Of a stretch of 64,000 nt of DNA, positions 1 through 10,205 are shown in pieces. The notes below the pieces were generated by a model. That model made no database searches, had not been told where the DNA came from, and saw only the letters and a program-made list of their open reading frames with translations. The position numbers and the translations under genes were made by a program. This DNA comes from Symbiodinium natans (Eukaryota; Sar; Dinophyceae; Suessiales; Symbiodiniaceae): the NCBI GenBank assembly GCA_905221605.1, contig CAJNDS010002796.1:1-64000 (forward strand). The letters run 5' to 3'. Positions within the stretch are counted from its first letter, which is position 1; each line of letters opens with the position of its first letter.

Positions 1-132
1 TGCTTGCGAGCGCTTGTCTTCCACATCCTGGGCGCTCCTCAGAGGCAAAAAACATTGAAAAGCAAGAAATAGCAAGAAGCGGAGCAACATAAAAGGGTTC
101 CCTCTTTTCCCACGGAGCACTGGAGCACTGTC

Positions 133-972
133 CTTTGAGCTTCGTCGAACTGCTCCTTCAGCACCGCAAGGTCTTTCTGAACCTGTGCGCAAATCGTAAA
201 CCACGCCAGGTACACTCCTGGTCAGCACTAACTCCACTCTACCATCCTGTGGTGCTGCACTGAGAAGACCACGCTCTGCAGTTTCTGCTGCTCTTCTTCC
301 AGTTTGGCCTGCCGAAAGGCAGCCCGTTTGCAACTGCTCAGCGACTCAGACTAACATCGCTATTTTTCTGGTAATACTCAGCGGCCCATTGGCCACCCAA
401 CCTCTACTTTCGACCGCTTCAGCTCTCTTCATTCTCGGCATTCCTGCACAAAAGAACTGCGGCTCCACTCTTGTACATTAAGAAGAAAACGCATGACATG
501 CTGGAATGTATGTATTACCTACTCGTGGCAAAAATAGTACTACATTTAGGACATCGTATCACGCGTTTTATCTCGTTGTATCTTGGTCTTATCGCGCATG
601 CAGTCTGACCTCTGGGCTTCTTCGAAGCGCTCCTTCAACGCTTCGAACTGCGCCCTCACCTGCGTAGAATGATGGCAGCGACTTCGCATGGCGACTCAAC
701 AGCTACTGGCACGCGACTGCATTCAAGACATCACGGAAGACGCTGCAACTCCGGACCTTTGCAGCGTCCTCACGCGCAACTTTCAACTCCGTCGCCGTTG
801 AAGCCTGAAGTGGCGAGGCAACGATCCAGGCGTTCCCAGGCGAAATCCGGCATGATCTGCTTGTCAATCTGACCGGCGAACGGAAAACCGCATAGCTTCT
901 GTCGCAGGCTAAGTTCCAGGCAAGCTCTTCTTTCATTGCTTGGTGCGCATCCTCCTTGACGTCATTAGATGC
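133..972 (-). CDS. Coiled-coil protein, five small exons (partial gene)
   Basis: Five short minus-strand exons encode heptad-like, Glu/Lys/Gln-rich helix and no globular domain. In transcription order they are about 972-900 (contains KEDAHQAMKEELAWNLA), 804-757 (ASTATELKVAREDAAK, flanked by CAG acceptor and GT donor), 659-610 (VRAQFEALKERFEEAQ), about 338-273 (RAAFRQAKLEEEQQKLQ) and 182-133 (VQKDLAVLKEQFDEAQ). The exons at 659-610 and 182-133 have the same length, phase and spacing of Leu/Phe/Glu, so they look like an exon duplication. The gene continues off the left edge. A structural coiled-coil role is inferred; partner and location are unknown. Confidence 0.55.
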
Positions 973-1239
973 CTGTTGCGAGGCATCCTGATGACTGGAT
1001 CCATCTCTTGGCACGGCAAGAAAGCGCAAGAACAAATGAATCAAAGGCAGGCGCCCGAGTGGAAATACCGGACTCCAACCTTGGCGCAGCTAGCCCCATG
1101 AATCAGATCTGCTGTACATTGCTGTTCATGGTATGCTCATTTTATGCCATTTTCTGGGGACATCGCGTCCGTTTCATGGAATTCCACGTCTGGCCCGAGC
1201 CCGCATTCAGCGTGCTTCCTAAGTTTGCGGAGCAGCACC

Positions 1240-1340
1240 GATGCCACCTCCAAGAAAGGCATACGCCATATGCCGAGCGGCCCATGGTTGCGAGGTCTTG
1301 GAGATAGTCATCGTCTACTAGCCTGAACAGGTGGGCACAT
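1240..1340 (-). CDS. Possible exon, unassigned
   Basis: A minus-strand stretch with protein-like composition (LVDDDYLQDLATMGRSAYG) lies between the coiled-coil exons to its left and another exon near 2.2 kb. No domain is recognised and the splice sites are not clear. Plus-strand frames over the same bases are open too, so the strand rests mainly on agreement with the neighbours. Confidence 0.25.
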
Positions 1341-2138
1341 GATCGAAGCATGCAAGTATCATGCAAGTATTCGGGGAGGCCTCTCAGAGCAGCAAAATAT
1401 CAGTATCATCCGATGAAAGCTGAAGATGCCAGCGACGTGTTGCCAGATAGTTGTGCATGACAGTCCAATCATTCTTCTTTGCCCCATTTCAGCCCTGGGG
1501 GTCGCTTGCACGGACTCTGGGCGCGGTCCCGGGAAAATAGGCAGCTTTCAAGAGTGATCACTGGTAGGAAGTTGGGAATCAGGCCCACGGGCCCATCACG
1601 GGTACCACAGGCCAATGTTGTTCCTTACTGATGGCTATAAAGATTGCATCCTCCTTAAAAGATCACCCAAGTCCGGACTCATCTGCCCGAAACAAAATGT
1701 TGTTGTCCATGGGGGGGGGGGGCGGGGAACAAGCAAGAAAAAGGTGCTCTTCAGAGTACGCTGTGTCTGCGGATATAATGTTCATGCCAAAAAACCAAGA
1801 CTAGTCAAAGTTACATTCTTGTCGTTGGAGTTGAAAGGGGACACCACGCAAGGCAAGACGCCTACACGAATTTAAAACATAAATTCTCAGTGATCTAGGC
1901 TGCTGCCTTCAGTTGGTCAACATGCATGTCTTGGCGATGGGGGAACCTAGCGGATTGAGGTGATAAGCTCTTTGTACTACGTGTAACTGGCGATTCACGC
2001 CCTTGGCAAGGCAACATCATATTGCCGATGGGGGCAGACGGATTAATGAAGATGATACATGAAAACTGCGGATACCAGCCATGGTCTGTTCTGCCGACAA
2101 CTAGCAATCCGGGGAATGTTTGAACTTTCAGCCCCCAC

Positions 2139-2245
2139 CAGGTTCCATGGATTGGAACTTCTCTTCGGCGGCACAAGCAAGCAACTCCCTTACAAAGTCG
2201 TTTATGAACCGGTCACTCGACCCATCGTATATAAGCCCGTGTGCC
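2139..2245 (-). CDS. Exon of unassigned helical protein
   Basis: The minus strand reads SSDRFINDFVRELLACAAEE followed by KFQSMEP, then a GT donor after base 2139. It is amphipathic, with a clear helix pattern and no stop. The acceptor is not certain, so the right end is approximate. It may belong to the same gene as the exons at 2.9-3.8 kb. No family is recognised. Confidence 0.45.
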
Positions 2246-2777
2246 GGTGAGTCATGTCCAACGTGCGGTCTGTATAGATTGTCTATATTATAGAGGCTCG
2301 CGCCCCCGGAACTCAAACGGACCTAGGATGACCTAGGCCGACGTTGGGCAGGGAAAGCGAAGAGACTCAGTGGCCCATAGCAGCAGTTAGCTACGCAGGA
2401 TGCTTACGGCTTACACACACATGGGCCAGTGGAGGCAATATGCCACACGCGCCTGCCCACGCGCTTGTGCGGGTTTCTGCGTGCGTTCTGTGGTTTGGAA
2501 TCTCGGCTGCGATGTCAGGGAAATAGCGCCGCTAAATTTAAATGTCCTTGAATGACATAAGCGCCAGCCTCCTCAGATCAGGCATGGGATGATCATGTTG
2601 TGTTTGTCACCACCGACCGTGCGCGCGTGTTTGGTTTTCGAATGCTGCTACATCTCAAGCCAAAAAACAGTTTTTGGACGGCGCCCCCATGATGAGGATG
2701 GAAGACGGCCGGCCTATCAGCAGCACGAAGCTTCAGGAAGTGGCCCTGAGCGGACTGCACTGTTGAATTCTGCTCAC

Positions 2778-2780
<3 letters not shown>

Positions 2781-2812
<32 letters not shown>
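2781..2812. repeat. (AG)n microsatellite
   Basis: About sixteen perfect AG dinucleotides, sitting in a presumed intron between the exons at 2.2 and 2.9 kb. Confidence 0.95.
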
Positions 2813-2816
<4 letters not shown>

Positions 2817-2889
2817 TATGAGAAATCATGCGATCTCAGAGAAACCATGAGAACAGAAGGCGTTGTGGACTTTCGATCTTGAGGATGTC

Positions 2890-3200
2890 TGGAGCTCGGA
2901 CCGGCAGAAGAACTTCTGCTGGATGCTCCCACATGGTCTCGCAGGCAGACGCCAACAACATCAGCATACTTTTTGAAAGGAAGCGTTGCTCGCCGTGACC
3001 CACTGAACTTCGAAGATTCAAATTACGACGCGGCCTGACCCGTCTGCGAATTGCAGAAGTAACTTGGCACAGGAAGCTGCTTGCTTGTCATGATAGTATC
3101 TTAGGATGATGCTGCACTCTGCATTCTTAGTGCACCACTCCTTGCCGGAGGAACTGTCCTTCACACTGTACCAGAGGGCAAACTCTTCCTTTGCTTGTGC
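2890..3200 (-). CDS. Two exons of an unassigned protein
   Basis: The first exon starts at base 3200 after a CTGTGCAG acceptor and reads AQAKEEFALWYSVKDSSSGK then EWCTKNAE, ending near 3105. A second stretch, about 2990-2890, reads LASACETMWEHPAEVLLPV. Both have normal protein composition and lie on the minus strand. They may be parts of the gene that also holds the exons near 3.7 and 2.2 kb. No domain is identified. Confidence 0.45.
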
Positions 3201-3642
3201 CTGCACAGAACAAGAAGAGGCACAGACAGCAATGCGAGAACAATACTTATACAGTTTAGTACAGTTCAAGACGCTGTATAGATGGTTTCCACGGGCTCCA
3301 TGTATGCTCGGATTCTCTCAGGTTTCCGGCTTCCCTGTGCCGTGACTACTGTACTAAACTGTACAAGACGCAAGCGACTGTTTCAAGTGAGCGCCTCCCA
3401 CGCTTCTCGCAGGTCGGCAATTGACCGCTCCCGCATCGGTCGCGAGAGAGTGATGCAAACCTCAGCAAATCTGGCATAGTGAATAAGCATGCCTAGGAGG
3501 ATCCAGGGCAATCCGAACTACGCTACCAGTACACCCTGGATCTGAGTCAGCTAGGCCTAGATCTTGCAAGAATATGCCAGCCCAGACCAAGCACTCAAAG
3601 CCACCGAACAATGGTTGCACAAGCACCTTGATTGCAGAGGAC

Positions 3643-3763
3643 CCTGGGCACCCAGCGCGGCAGACGCCGGCGAGTTCCCGAACAATCTCCTGGCAAAGTT
3701 GGACAGCCCAACTGTCTGTGGGCCACTTGCGGATGCCGATGGGCCCGATGGGCCCGTGTCATC
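3643..3763 (-). CDS. Exon, Ser/Gly/Ala-rich disordered protein segment
   Basis: After a CCTAG acceptor the minus strand reads DDTGPSGPSASASGPQTVGL then SNFARRLFGNSPASAALGAQ, ending at a GT donor after base 3643. The start looks like a disordered linker, followed by a short basic helix. An overlapping plus-strand frame at 3564-3767 is also open and is the main alternative. The minus strand is preferred for its splice sites and agreement with neighbours. Confidence 0.4.
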
Positions 3764-4264
3764 CTAGGCTGCCTTTCGAAATCTTTCGACTCCGCACGCA
3801 AGTGACAATACGTCATTAGACCTGGAGCGCTGGCCCGGCTGGCCCCGCCCAGAGCTGCTGCGGATGACGTGGGCATGCTTGGGGTACTCATAGCGGCATC
3901 CTGCTTCCCTACAATTTTAAAGTTACCATCTCATGGGCAAGGTTTCACTGGCTGGCAGGAGCTGTTCTTGCCGAACCGCTTTCGGCAGGGGGACAAGGAC
4001 TTGTTTACAATTTATCGCTGTGATTCGTAGCCCGTGATGCTTGTCATGTCTATATGTAGTTCGGCTTCAACCTTTTGATATTTTCCGCTCCGTTCCTGTA
4101 TTTTGGACTTGTTGCCTCTATTCGTCTCGTTCTTGATTCTTCTCATTCCTTCACTGCCATCGAATGCGATGTGTGAGGGTCTGAAATGGTCATGCCACCA
4201 TTCCCAACTCACTGCGTTCCGAGATCTCTTCAAAATCTGGCACAGCGGTCTCGGTTTCGCAGTA

Positions 4265-5180
4265 TCACAGCAGCTTGATGTCCTCCAGTGGGTGCTGCCA
4301 GGAAGTCTCCCCGGTCCCTGAGTTGCCATAAAACACTCGCCCATCTCCATCGCGATGCATTGCCTTAACCACGAGCCGAGTCAGACCAAGCCCCTCTGAA
4401 CTGCCATTGATTGATGTGGCAGGAAGCATGTCCGGTTGTGCTGGATTGTTCACGTCTGAGGAGGTGTCCCAAGGAGCAGGAAGAGGAGACACGTGAAGGC
4501 AGTCGGCAAGGAAGCGCACGATATGCTCCTGTTCACGGCTGGTGTTGTCTGCAAGCTGTAGAAGGATTCCATCCTAGGTCGAGGAGTTACACATACAGAA
4601 TTCGCTCTCTAAACCTAAGCCCTATGTGTAGAACATCTGTTTTGGTTTGGGCACGGTTGTCTGTAAAATGCAAGCTGCTACCCTAAACTGCTCCGTGAGG
4701 AACTGCTGGCGCTTTTCACAGAAATGTCCGTATGCAGCCTCCCACGACAAAACTGCTGCCGTTGCAGCAATGTCCAAACTTTTGTGATGTGCGATGCGGC
4801 AAAAGCATCTCCCCCTGGGCAGCATGGTTTTGCAATATTTGCAAAAGTGTCATTCCAGGCCTTTCGCTTGCGAATGTTCTGGGCTCAAAGTTTCCTATGA
4901 CACGTCTAAGCTTGTTGTTATCCCTGCCTGTTCGGGATACGTTCTCGAAGGTCATGGCTGAGCACTGGTCACTGGCACTGCCGAAGGATGCTCTGCACTT
5001 GCACTGTGCAAAAGGGGAGTGACCGTTAAAAGCAACTCCGCATGTCACGAACGGCCTCGCCAGGAATTTTTGTCACTCCCATCGAGTCAACATAGCTCCA
5101 CACGTCCTGGCACCATCTAGACATCGGCATAACCGTGTCCTCCCTGAGCTGAGGTCCAGCCTCGTATGACCAACCATTTC
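4265..5180 (-). CDS. WW-domain protein, CEP164-like (four exons)
   Basis: Transcription order: an exon starting at 5180 after CTGCAG and reading to about 5050 (AGPQLREDTVMPMSRWCQDV, then VDSMGVTKIPGEAV); an exon about 4810-4682 (SWEAAYGHFCEKRQQFLTEQ) before a GTAGCA donor; an exon about 4540-4469 ending HVSPLPAPW; and an exon 4363-4265 beginning AMHRDGDGRVFYGNSGTGET and continuing SWQHPLEDI. The last two together make a WW domain: first Trp, the Gly-Arg-Val-Phe-Tyr strand, Asn, the Thr-x-x-Thr-Ser-Trp strand and the final Pro. A helix followed by Leu-Pro before the WW is the arrangement in CEP164 and related centriole proteins. Binding to proline-rich partners is inferred from the family. Membership of the two upstream exons in this gene is likely but unproven. 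Confidence 0.6.
4364..4468 (-). other. GA-AG intron splitting the WW domain
   Basis: This 105-nt segment begins GACACC and ends TTAAG, with G as the next base. Removing it brings the first WW tryptophan next to AMHRDGDGR at the spacing WW domains have. Its length is a multiple of three and it has no in-frame stop, so retention would put 35 residues inside the domain. GA at the 5' splice site is known in dinoflagellates. Confidence 0.55.
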
Positions 5181-5369
5181 CTGCAGGCTCAGTGGCCTAG
5201 AGTCGGGCGTAGACAGGAATCTCGAAACTTTGAACCCCCACAACTGCACCCCATAATCTGGTCGCAAGGATCGGGCCACTAGTGCTTGACTTGAGGATGA
5301 TTGTGTCCTGCAAACGCACGCCGGGTCTGAGTCACCAAGCTGATAGCCCCAAAAAAAGAAAGCAGTTTG

Positions 5370-5476
5370 CTGCTCCTCTTTGGCTCTGAGTCGGCCGGCT
5401 GGGAACTTGAGCCTGGATCGGGTGCCTCGGTAGGAGCCTCCTCGCCTACCTCGCAATGGGGGCGCAACAGGTCCAA
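5370..5476 (-). CDS. Possible disordered exon
   Basis: The minus strand reads EEAPTEAPDPGSSSQPADSE and on to PKRSSKLLSFF. This is an acidic, proline and serine rich stretch with a basic end, typical of linkers. It lies just upstream of the WW gene exons and could be part of that gene. Splice sites are not certain and the long plus-strand frame here is also open. Confidence 0.35.
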
Positions 5477-5549
5477 GAAGCTGCCCTGGCTAACATCTCA
5501 CCATCTCGACATCTCACCCGCCTTTGATGTGTTGATGACAGATGCTCCA

Positions 5550-7045
5550 TGTGCACCGCTGCCGGCAGCAATGTTTGTGCTGCTCTTCGACTTGGTAAAC
5601 CTGAGCAGTCTCCGGCTCCATGTAGCCCGTGCTTGGATCCCCCCCAAAATACGCCCCCCCAAGGATGCCCGAGGGGCGCTTGGAAGACCTGCCAACCTGT
5701 TTTGTCAGCATTTAAGAAGCTAGTTCAAGGCGCTGCCGCTGCTGTTGCTGAAGCTTTGAGAATGACAGTTCCTTGCTTGGACTGCTGGGGGCTTGCAAGG
5801 TTTGTACTGGATGCTTCGTGCGCTCACTTCAGAGGCGCCGGCGGACTCTTCAGTCCACGGATCATCCAGTCACCAATCACCTTCATCTTTGGCTCTGCGG
5901 GTCTGCACATCTGCATGAAAACTGCGACCAAACAAGTGCAGATGCACGCAGCTGCTTATAGCTGCCTACTAGTACTTCGGCTCTCGGAGCCAGCGGCTGC
6001 TGCCTGTGCAGGGCTGACATGGGCTGACTGCACTTTGTACCGACAGCTCGTGTCAGCTCGTGTCAGCACAGGATACACCGGGATACACCTTTGCCCAAGC
6101 CTGGCCTGCTGGCTCACTGCTCTGACCATGGCAGCCTACAGCCAACCTGTCTCAGAGCCTCACCCACACAAAATCGGGGAGTCCAATGGGTTTCTAGAAA
6201 ACAAGGAGTCGACCAGAGCCTTGCAAAGCCTTGCTTGCCAAAGTGTCACAAGAAATGATCGGACTTTTTGTTTGTACCACTGAGACCATGGACCTGGAAG
6301 CCCTTAAAGGGGCCAGGCACTTGCTGCTTTTGAGGCCATAACGACTGTGCTCTTGTGGCTTACTAGTGAACGTGAGCTGCGTTTTGCAGGCTCAGAAACA
6401 TGTTCCTGATGGGAGACTTCAGAGCGCAAGGAAAGATGCCTGGAAGTGGATCCTGGAGGCAATCCTGGAGTGATAAGCATGTCAAGTGTCCTCAACTTGT
6501 ATCAGTCCCAGGCATTGTCGTGCGCATCTGACCAGTGCTGTCCGCGGCCATGACTTTTCATGGTGAGCGGGACAGCCCAAACCAAATCAAGCGGACCGTG
6601 CCAAAGAGGCTTTGATGCAAAAATAGTTTGCACCTCCGGATACAGGGCTGTCCTTCACACTCCTCTTAGCCAATTGTCCACCTGAATGAATTGCTCCGAT
6701 CGCCCAGAGCATCTCAGAGCACCTTGTTTGCCCGAACGCCGCCGAAGCTACGCTGCCTCCGCATAAGCAAGGATGAGATAGGTGGGGGTAAAATATGGTA
6801 GACATAGGTACTCATAGACTAGTATGAGAATGGTGCTGCATGTGCTCTTTTTCACAAACTGCGGAACCTGTGAAGCCCTCTGCTGACTGCCACAGCAGGT
6901 GGCAAGTTGCCACTTTTCACCACCTCGGGGCAGTCACCAGCAAGCGCCACGGAGCAATCTCACAGACTCTGACCTAATTAGGAGGCGGGCAAAAGCTGCA
7001 GCTGCAGCAGCAGCGGAAGCAGTGCCAGCAGCAAAAGCATATGCC
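5550..7045. other. Mostly intron or spacer; weak exon candidates
   Basis: A 244-codon open plus-strand frame at 5549-6283 has composition unlike a real protein (Cys, Ser and Ala rich, no pattern) and is probably chance. Weak minus-strand candidates are near 5755-5710 (LQQQQRQRLELAS), 6490-6330 (Ser/Lys-rich) and 6740-6600 (SEMLWAIGAIHSGGQLAKRS). None has clear splice sites. I see no repeats or RNA genes. Confidence 0.35.
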
Positions 7046-7568
7046 TCAGAAAGATGAAGTGTGGCAAAAACCCAAAACAATGTGCTTCTCAGATCTTCTC
7101 AGAATCAGATGTCCTCTGGCAGTTTTGCCGAGCCAAGCACCGGCTTCGGAAGCTGCGGTTGCGATCGCGCAGCTGCTGACTCCTTGCTGATGGCTGGAGT
7201 TGATGCCGGCAATGCTGCTGGCATGGCCGCCGGCATGGCCGCCGGCATTGCCACCTGCTCGGGGCTTCTTTCCAAGACTCATCGGACATCCTGCCTCATG
7301 TTCTTGAACTTGTATGAAGGCCAGTCTGGCTACTATCAGTGACAGGAAATGCAACTCTTGCAAGGCAACGTGCAAACCGTCACATTTCCGTCATGATCCA
7401 CTCCAGCGATTTATCCATCCCTCAACAGCGGACACTCGGGTCAGCAGACTACCTCGCCTGGTTGGCATTCGAGGGACCTCGATCACTCTCTGCATGACGC
7501 CTCAGCGTGGCCCTAGTCTGCATGTAACTTCCAATGATCAGAAACTCCACTCCTATCGGTCACCTTAC

Positions 7569-7682
7569 AACATCCATAATACCGGGTGCCTTGCGGCCTT
7601 GCAACGTGCTTTGCGCTCTGAACTCCCGACGCGTTTTATTATCTGCATCCCCACGTCGAACTTCGTCGAACTGGGTCACCGA
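7569..7682 (-). CDS. Exon, charged protein segment
   Basis: A clean 114-nt exon (38 codons, phase 0 at both ends): acceptor CCCCACAG, then SVTQFDEVRRGDADNKTRRE and FRAQSTLQGRKAPGIMDV, then donor GTAAGG. The sequence is very charged and probably surface exposed or disordered. It lies in the same orientation as the exons at 7.9-9.8 kb and may be from one gene with them. No family is recognised. Confidence 0.55.
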
Positions 7683-8070
7683 CTGTGGGGCCGTGCCTGG
7701 CCGCGCAGGCTTGACCTTCGGAGTCGACAGGCCCCCACTTTGGCAACTTTAGCAGCGCGAGTCCCTTTGAGGATTCGCAGCCTCCTCTCGATCTTCGACA
7801 AAAGCCAAAGGTTCCGGCACCTCACAAAACAAGTAAGTGACAAGCACATCTATCCATCGCAATGCACTGGAAGCTCAAGATCTGTAGAAAGGCATGATTT
7901 GTTCTGCGCAGCTCCAGCTGGCAATTGCTCAGCTTCTGGCAGCGGTCGAAAAAATCTCCAGAACCTTCCGTGAAGGATTTGATTCTTTGAGTCCGTGCCG
8001 TGAGATGACTATTGTGGATTTTGGTGAGATGACCATGGCTCTTGGGGAGAGAGAAGCGCTCTTGAGGAGA

Positions 8071-8177
8071 ACGAGTGTGTGTGAGTGTGAGTGTGAGAGT
8101 GCGAGTGCGAGTGCGTGTGGGTGTGGGTGGGTGTGGGTGTGTGCGTGTGCGTGCGCGTGTCCGCGTGTCCACGTGTG
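8071..8177. repeat. GT-rich degenerate microsatellite
   Basis: Mixed GTGA, GTGC and GTGG units over about 105 bases, followed by short G runs to about 8230. Alternating purine and pyrimidine gives potential for Z-DNA. It falls in a presumed intron. Confidence 0.9.
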
Positions 8178-8290
8178 CCCTGGGGGGGGCTGCGAATGGA
8201 GGATGTGGCGTGGCGGTGGGGGGGGGAGCCTCTGTGTGCGGGGCCGGCCCGCGCGACGCGCAGCATTTCAAAAGGTAAAGAAGCACATAC

Positions 8291-8580
8291 CGTGCCTGAA
8301 TACCAATCAGCACCGAGTCCGATTCGGGCAGGACCTCTGCCAGAAGATCGTCGGCCTGGACGGCTCTTTGAAAGGAATTTGAAGCACCAGCCACAACAAG
8401 AAACGGCGGTCGCAGCGTCTATCGTAATGGTGGGCTTGAGATATCACAGATCATCGAATCATCGCAAGCTGCCGCAAGCACTTCAGGGAAGGGGCGCAAC
8501 AGCCCGGTTTCAGGTGAGGCCGAGCAGGAGCTCCAGAGCATGCCCAAGAGAGGAAAGAGGAAGGTTTCTTTGGGGTAGCG
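8291..8580 (-). CDS. Two exons of an unassigned protein
   Basis: An exon at about 8550-8430 reads SPETGLLRPFPEVLAAACDD then SMICDISS. A second, about 8365-8291, reads AVQADDLLAEVLPESDSVLI then GIQ, and ends at a GTATGT donor. Both have acidic helical composition and lie on the minus strand between the exons at 8.9 and 7.7 kb. The plus-strand frames over the GT-rich repeat next to them are artefacts. No domain is recognised. Confidence 0.45.
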
Positions 8581-8788
8581 GCTGAAGTTGGGCGACATTG
8601 TGTATTCTTTGGCGCTGGCACCTGTCGCCTGTAGCTGCCGATATGGAGCTCGGGTTCAATGCGAACGGATGCGAACGGCATGCAGTTAAGGCTAAGATTT
8701 GTCAAGTGGGATGGGACATGGGGAGGTAAGCGAACAGCCGCCAACAGCCTGGCAAAAGTTGAGGCACTGGATGCCGTATCTGTTCCAC

Positions 8789-8920
8789 CTGGGCGCTGCT
8801 AAGGCTGCTAAGGTTGATGCCGCCTTTGTGCCAGTGAAGGCCATGCTCCCAAGACCCGGACCACTGGCGAGCGTCGTAGTGATCTTCCCGCGGCTCGAAC
8901 TCCTTGCTGCCCACAGTTAC
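8789..8920 (-). CDS. Exon, 44 codons, phase 0
   Basis: After a GACTCAG acceptor the minus strand reads VTVGSKEFEPREDHYDARQW then SGSWEHGLHWHKGGINLSSL, and ends CAG before a GTGGAA donor. The exon is exactly 132 nt. It is rich in Trp and His. No motif is known to me. It lies in line with the exons at 9.8 and 8.5 kb. Confidence 0.5.
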
Positions 8921-9390
8921 CTGAGTCGATGACCGACCCTCCATCTCAGTAGCTCTGCATGCCATGAACAGACCAGCATGCTGTTTAATGCTGTTTACTC
9001 CACAGGTTCCGTAAGGCCAAGGCCCGCCACCGCATCCGAGATCCGTCGGGGACCCGCAGCCTTCCATGAGCGTCTGCTACTGAACCACCCGGGTGCCTCT
9101 CTCGGCGCATCTTTTCCTTGCAGTATCAATGATCCATGATGCTTCAGCCTGACTGAGCACCAACCGGGCCGGGAGTTGACCTCCCCAGCTGGAAAGAACT
9201 CCAGCTGGGTCTCTCCCAACCTGAATTGAGACTGTGGCGGAGAAATCTATAGACATGCGCCGGTGCTTTTGCGCACGCAGCGGCGCGGAAACTGTTTGGC
9301 TGCATTCAAACCCACTAACCTCTGGTGTTTAGTCGTAGGTCTTAAGGCCTTAAGGCCTGCGGCCGCATTTTGACTCACCTGAAATACTAT

Positions 9391-9419
9391 AGAGAGAAAG
9401 AGAGAGAGAGAGAGAGAGC
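9391..9419. repeat. (AG)n microsatellite
   Basis: Near-perfect AG run with one AAAG interruption, in a presumed intron. Confidence 0.9.
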
Positions 9420-9717
9420 GCTCCCAGGAAGTATGAACTGAGAACAGCCCTGAAGATTCCTGCATGCAAGATGTAAAGATTAGCTTTGAAATGGGGGAAG
9501 AGCGGACCTGACCTACGGTGGCCTGATACGGGCCTACCTCTTTTTCTGATCCTTATTGCCTGGACGTTTTGATGTGGTTGACAAGCGGTCCTGAAGTGCT
9601 TCTTCCGATCTCATTCTACTTCTTAGTCGAGACAACGACCCCCTCCTCTCCCTACATTCCTGGTATCTGCTGGCCCGAAAGCACTGTAGCAAACTGGGGT
9701 CACCGCTCTGCTATGCT

Positions 9718-9805
9718 GAATTCAGGGCTCTGCACCATGCGTCCTGCAGTTTTTGAAGCACAAACCGCTTCAGCGTGTAGCGTGAAGCCTCTGCACAAAC
9801 ATGCT
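9718..9805 (-). CDS. Helical exon
   Basis: After a GTGCAG the minus strand reads EASRYTLKRFVLQKLQDAWC then RALNSA before a stop or donor. The pattern of Leu, Phe and Trp at three to four residue spacing suggests one long helix, and the LQDAW core recalls Sfi1-type helices, though one copy is not enough to call it. The strand agrees with its neighbours. Confidence 0.45.
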
Positions 9806-10205
9806 TCGCGCGCAAGCAGGTGCCTTTCGGCCACCGCAACTTTTCCGTGAAGTTCGAAACTCGGAACCTCGGCTTCATTCCTGTCTGGCTAATCTGCTAC
9901 AACATCACTACGGCGCACATGCCTGACCCTACCCTGGCCGCAGAGAATGCTGAGCTGCCGGCGCATGCATGTTTGCAGGTTCCGTCAGAACCTGAGTCAG
10001 CCATTCTTGCCGTGACGGCAGAGCGTACGACGTACCGGTCACAAGTGCACCACAATCATGCCAACATCTACGCTTTCGCCATACAGGCATACTCAGGAGT
10101 GAGGAAGTGGGTTCCCTCGCATGTGGTGCGGCAGTTTTCGTGCTTCGCTAGCAATGTCTAGCAATATCTGGGGCATGAATCTGTGTGAACCTTGCAACCA
10201 CTTAC

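Noticed and set aside
5549-6283. 244-codon plus-strand open frame
   Set aside because: Low-information composition, no domain; minus strand is the coding strand on both sides.
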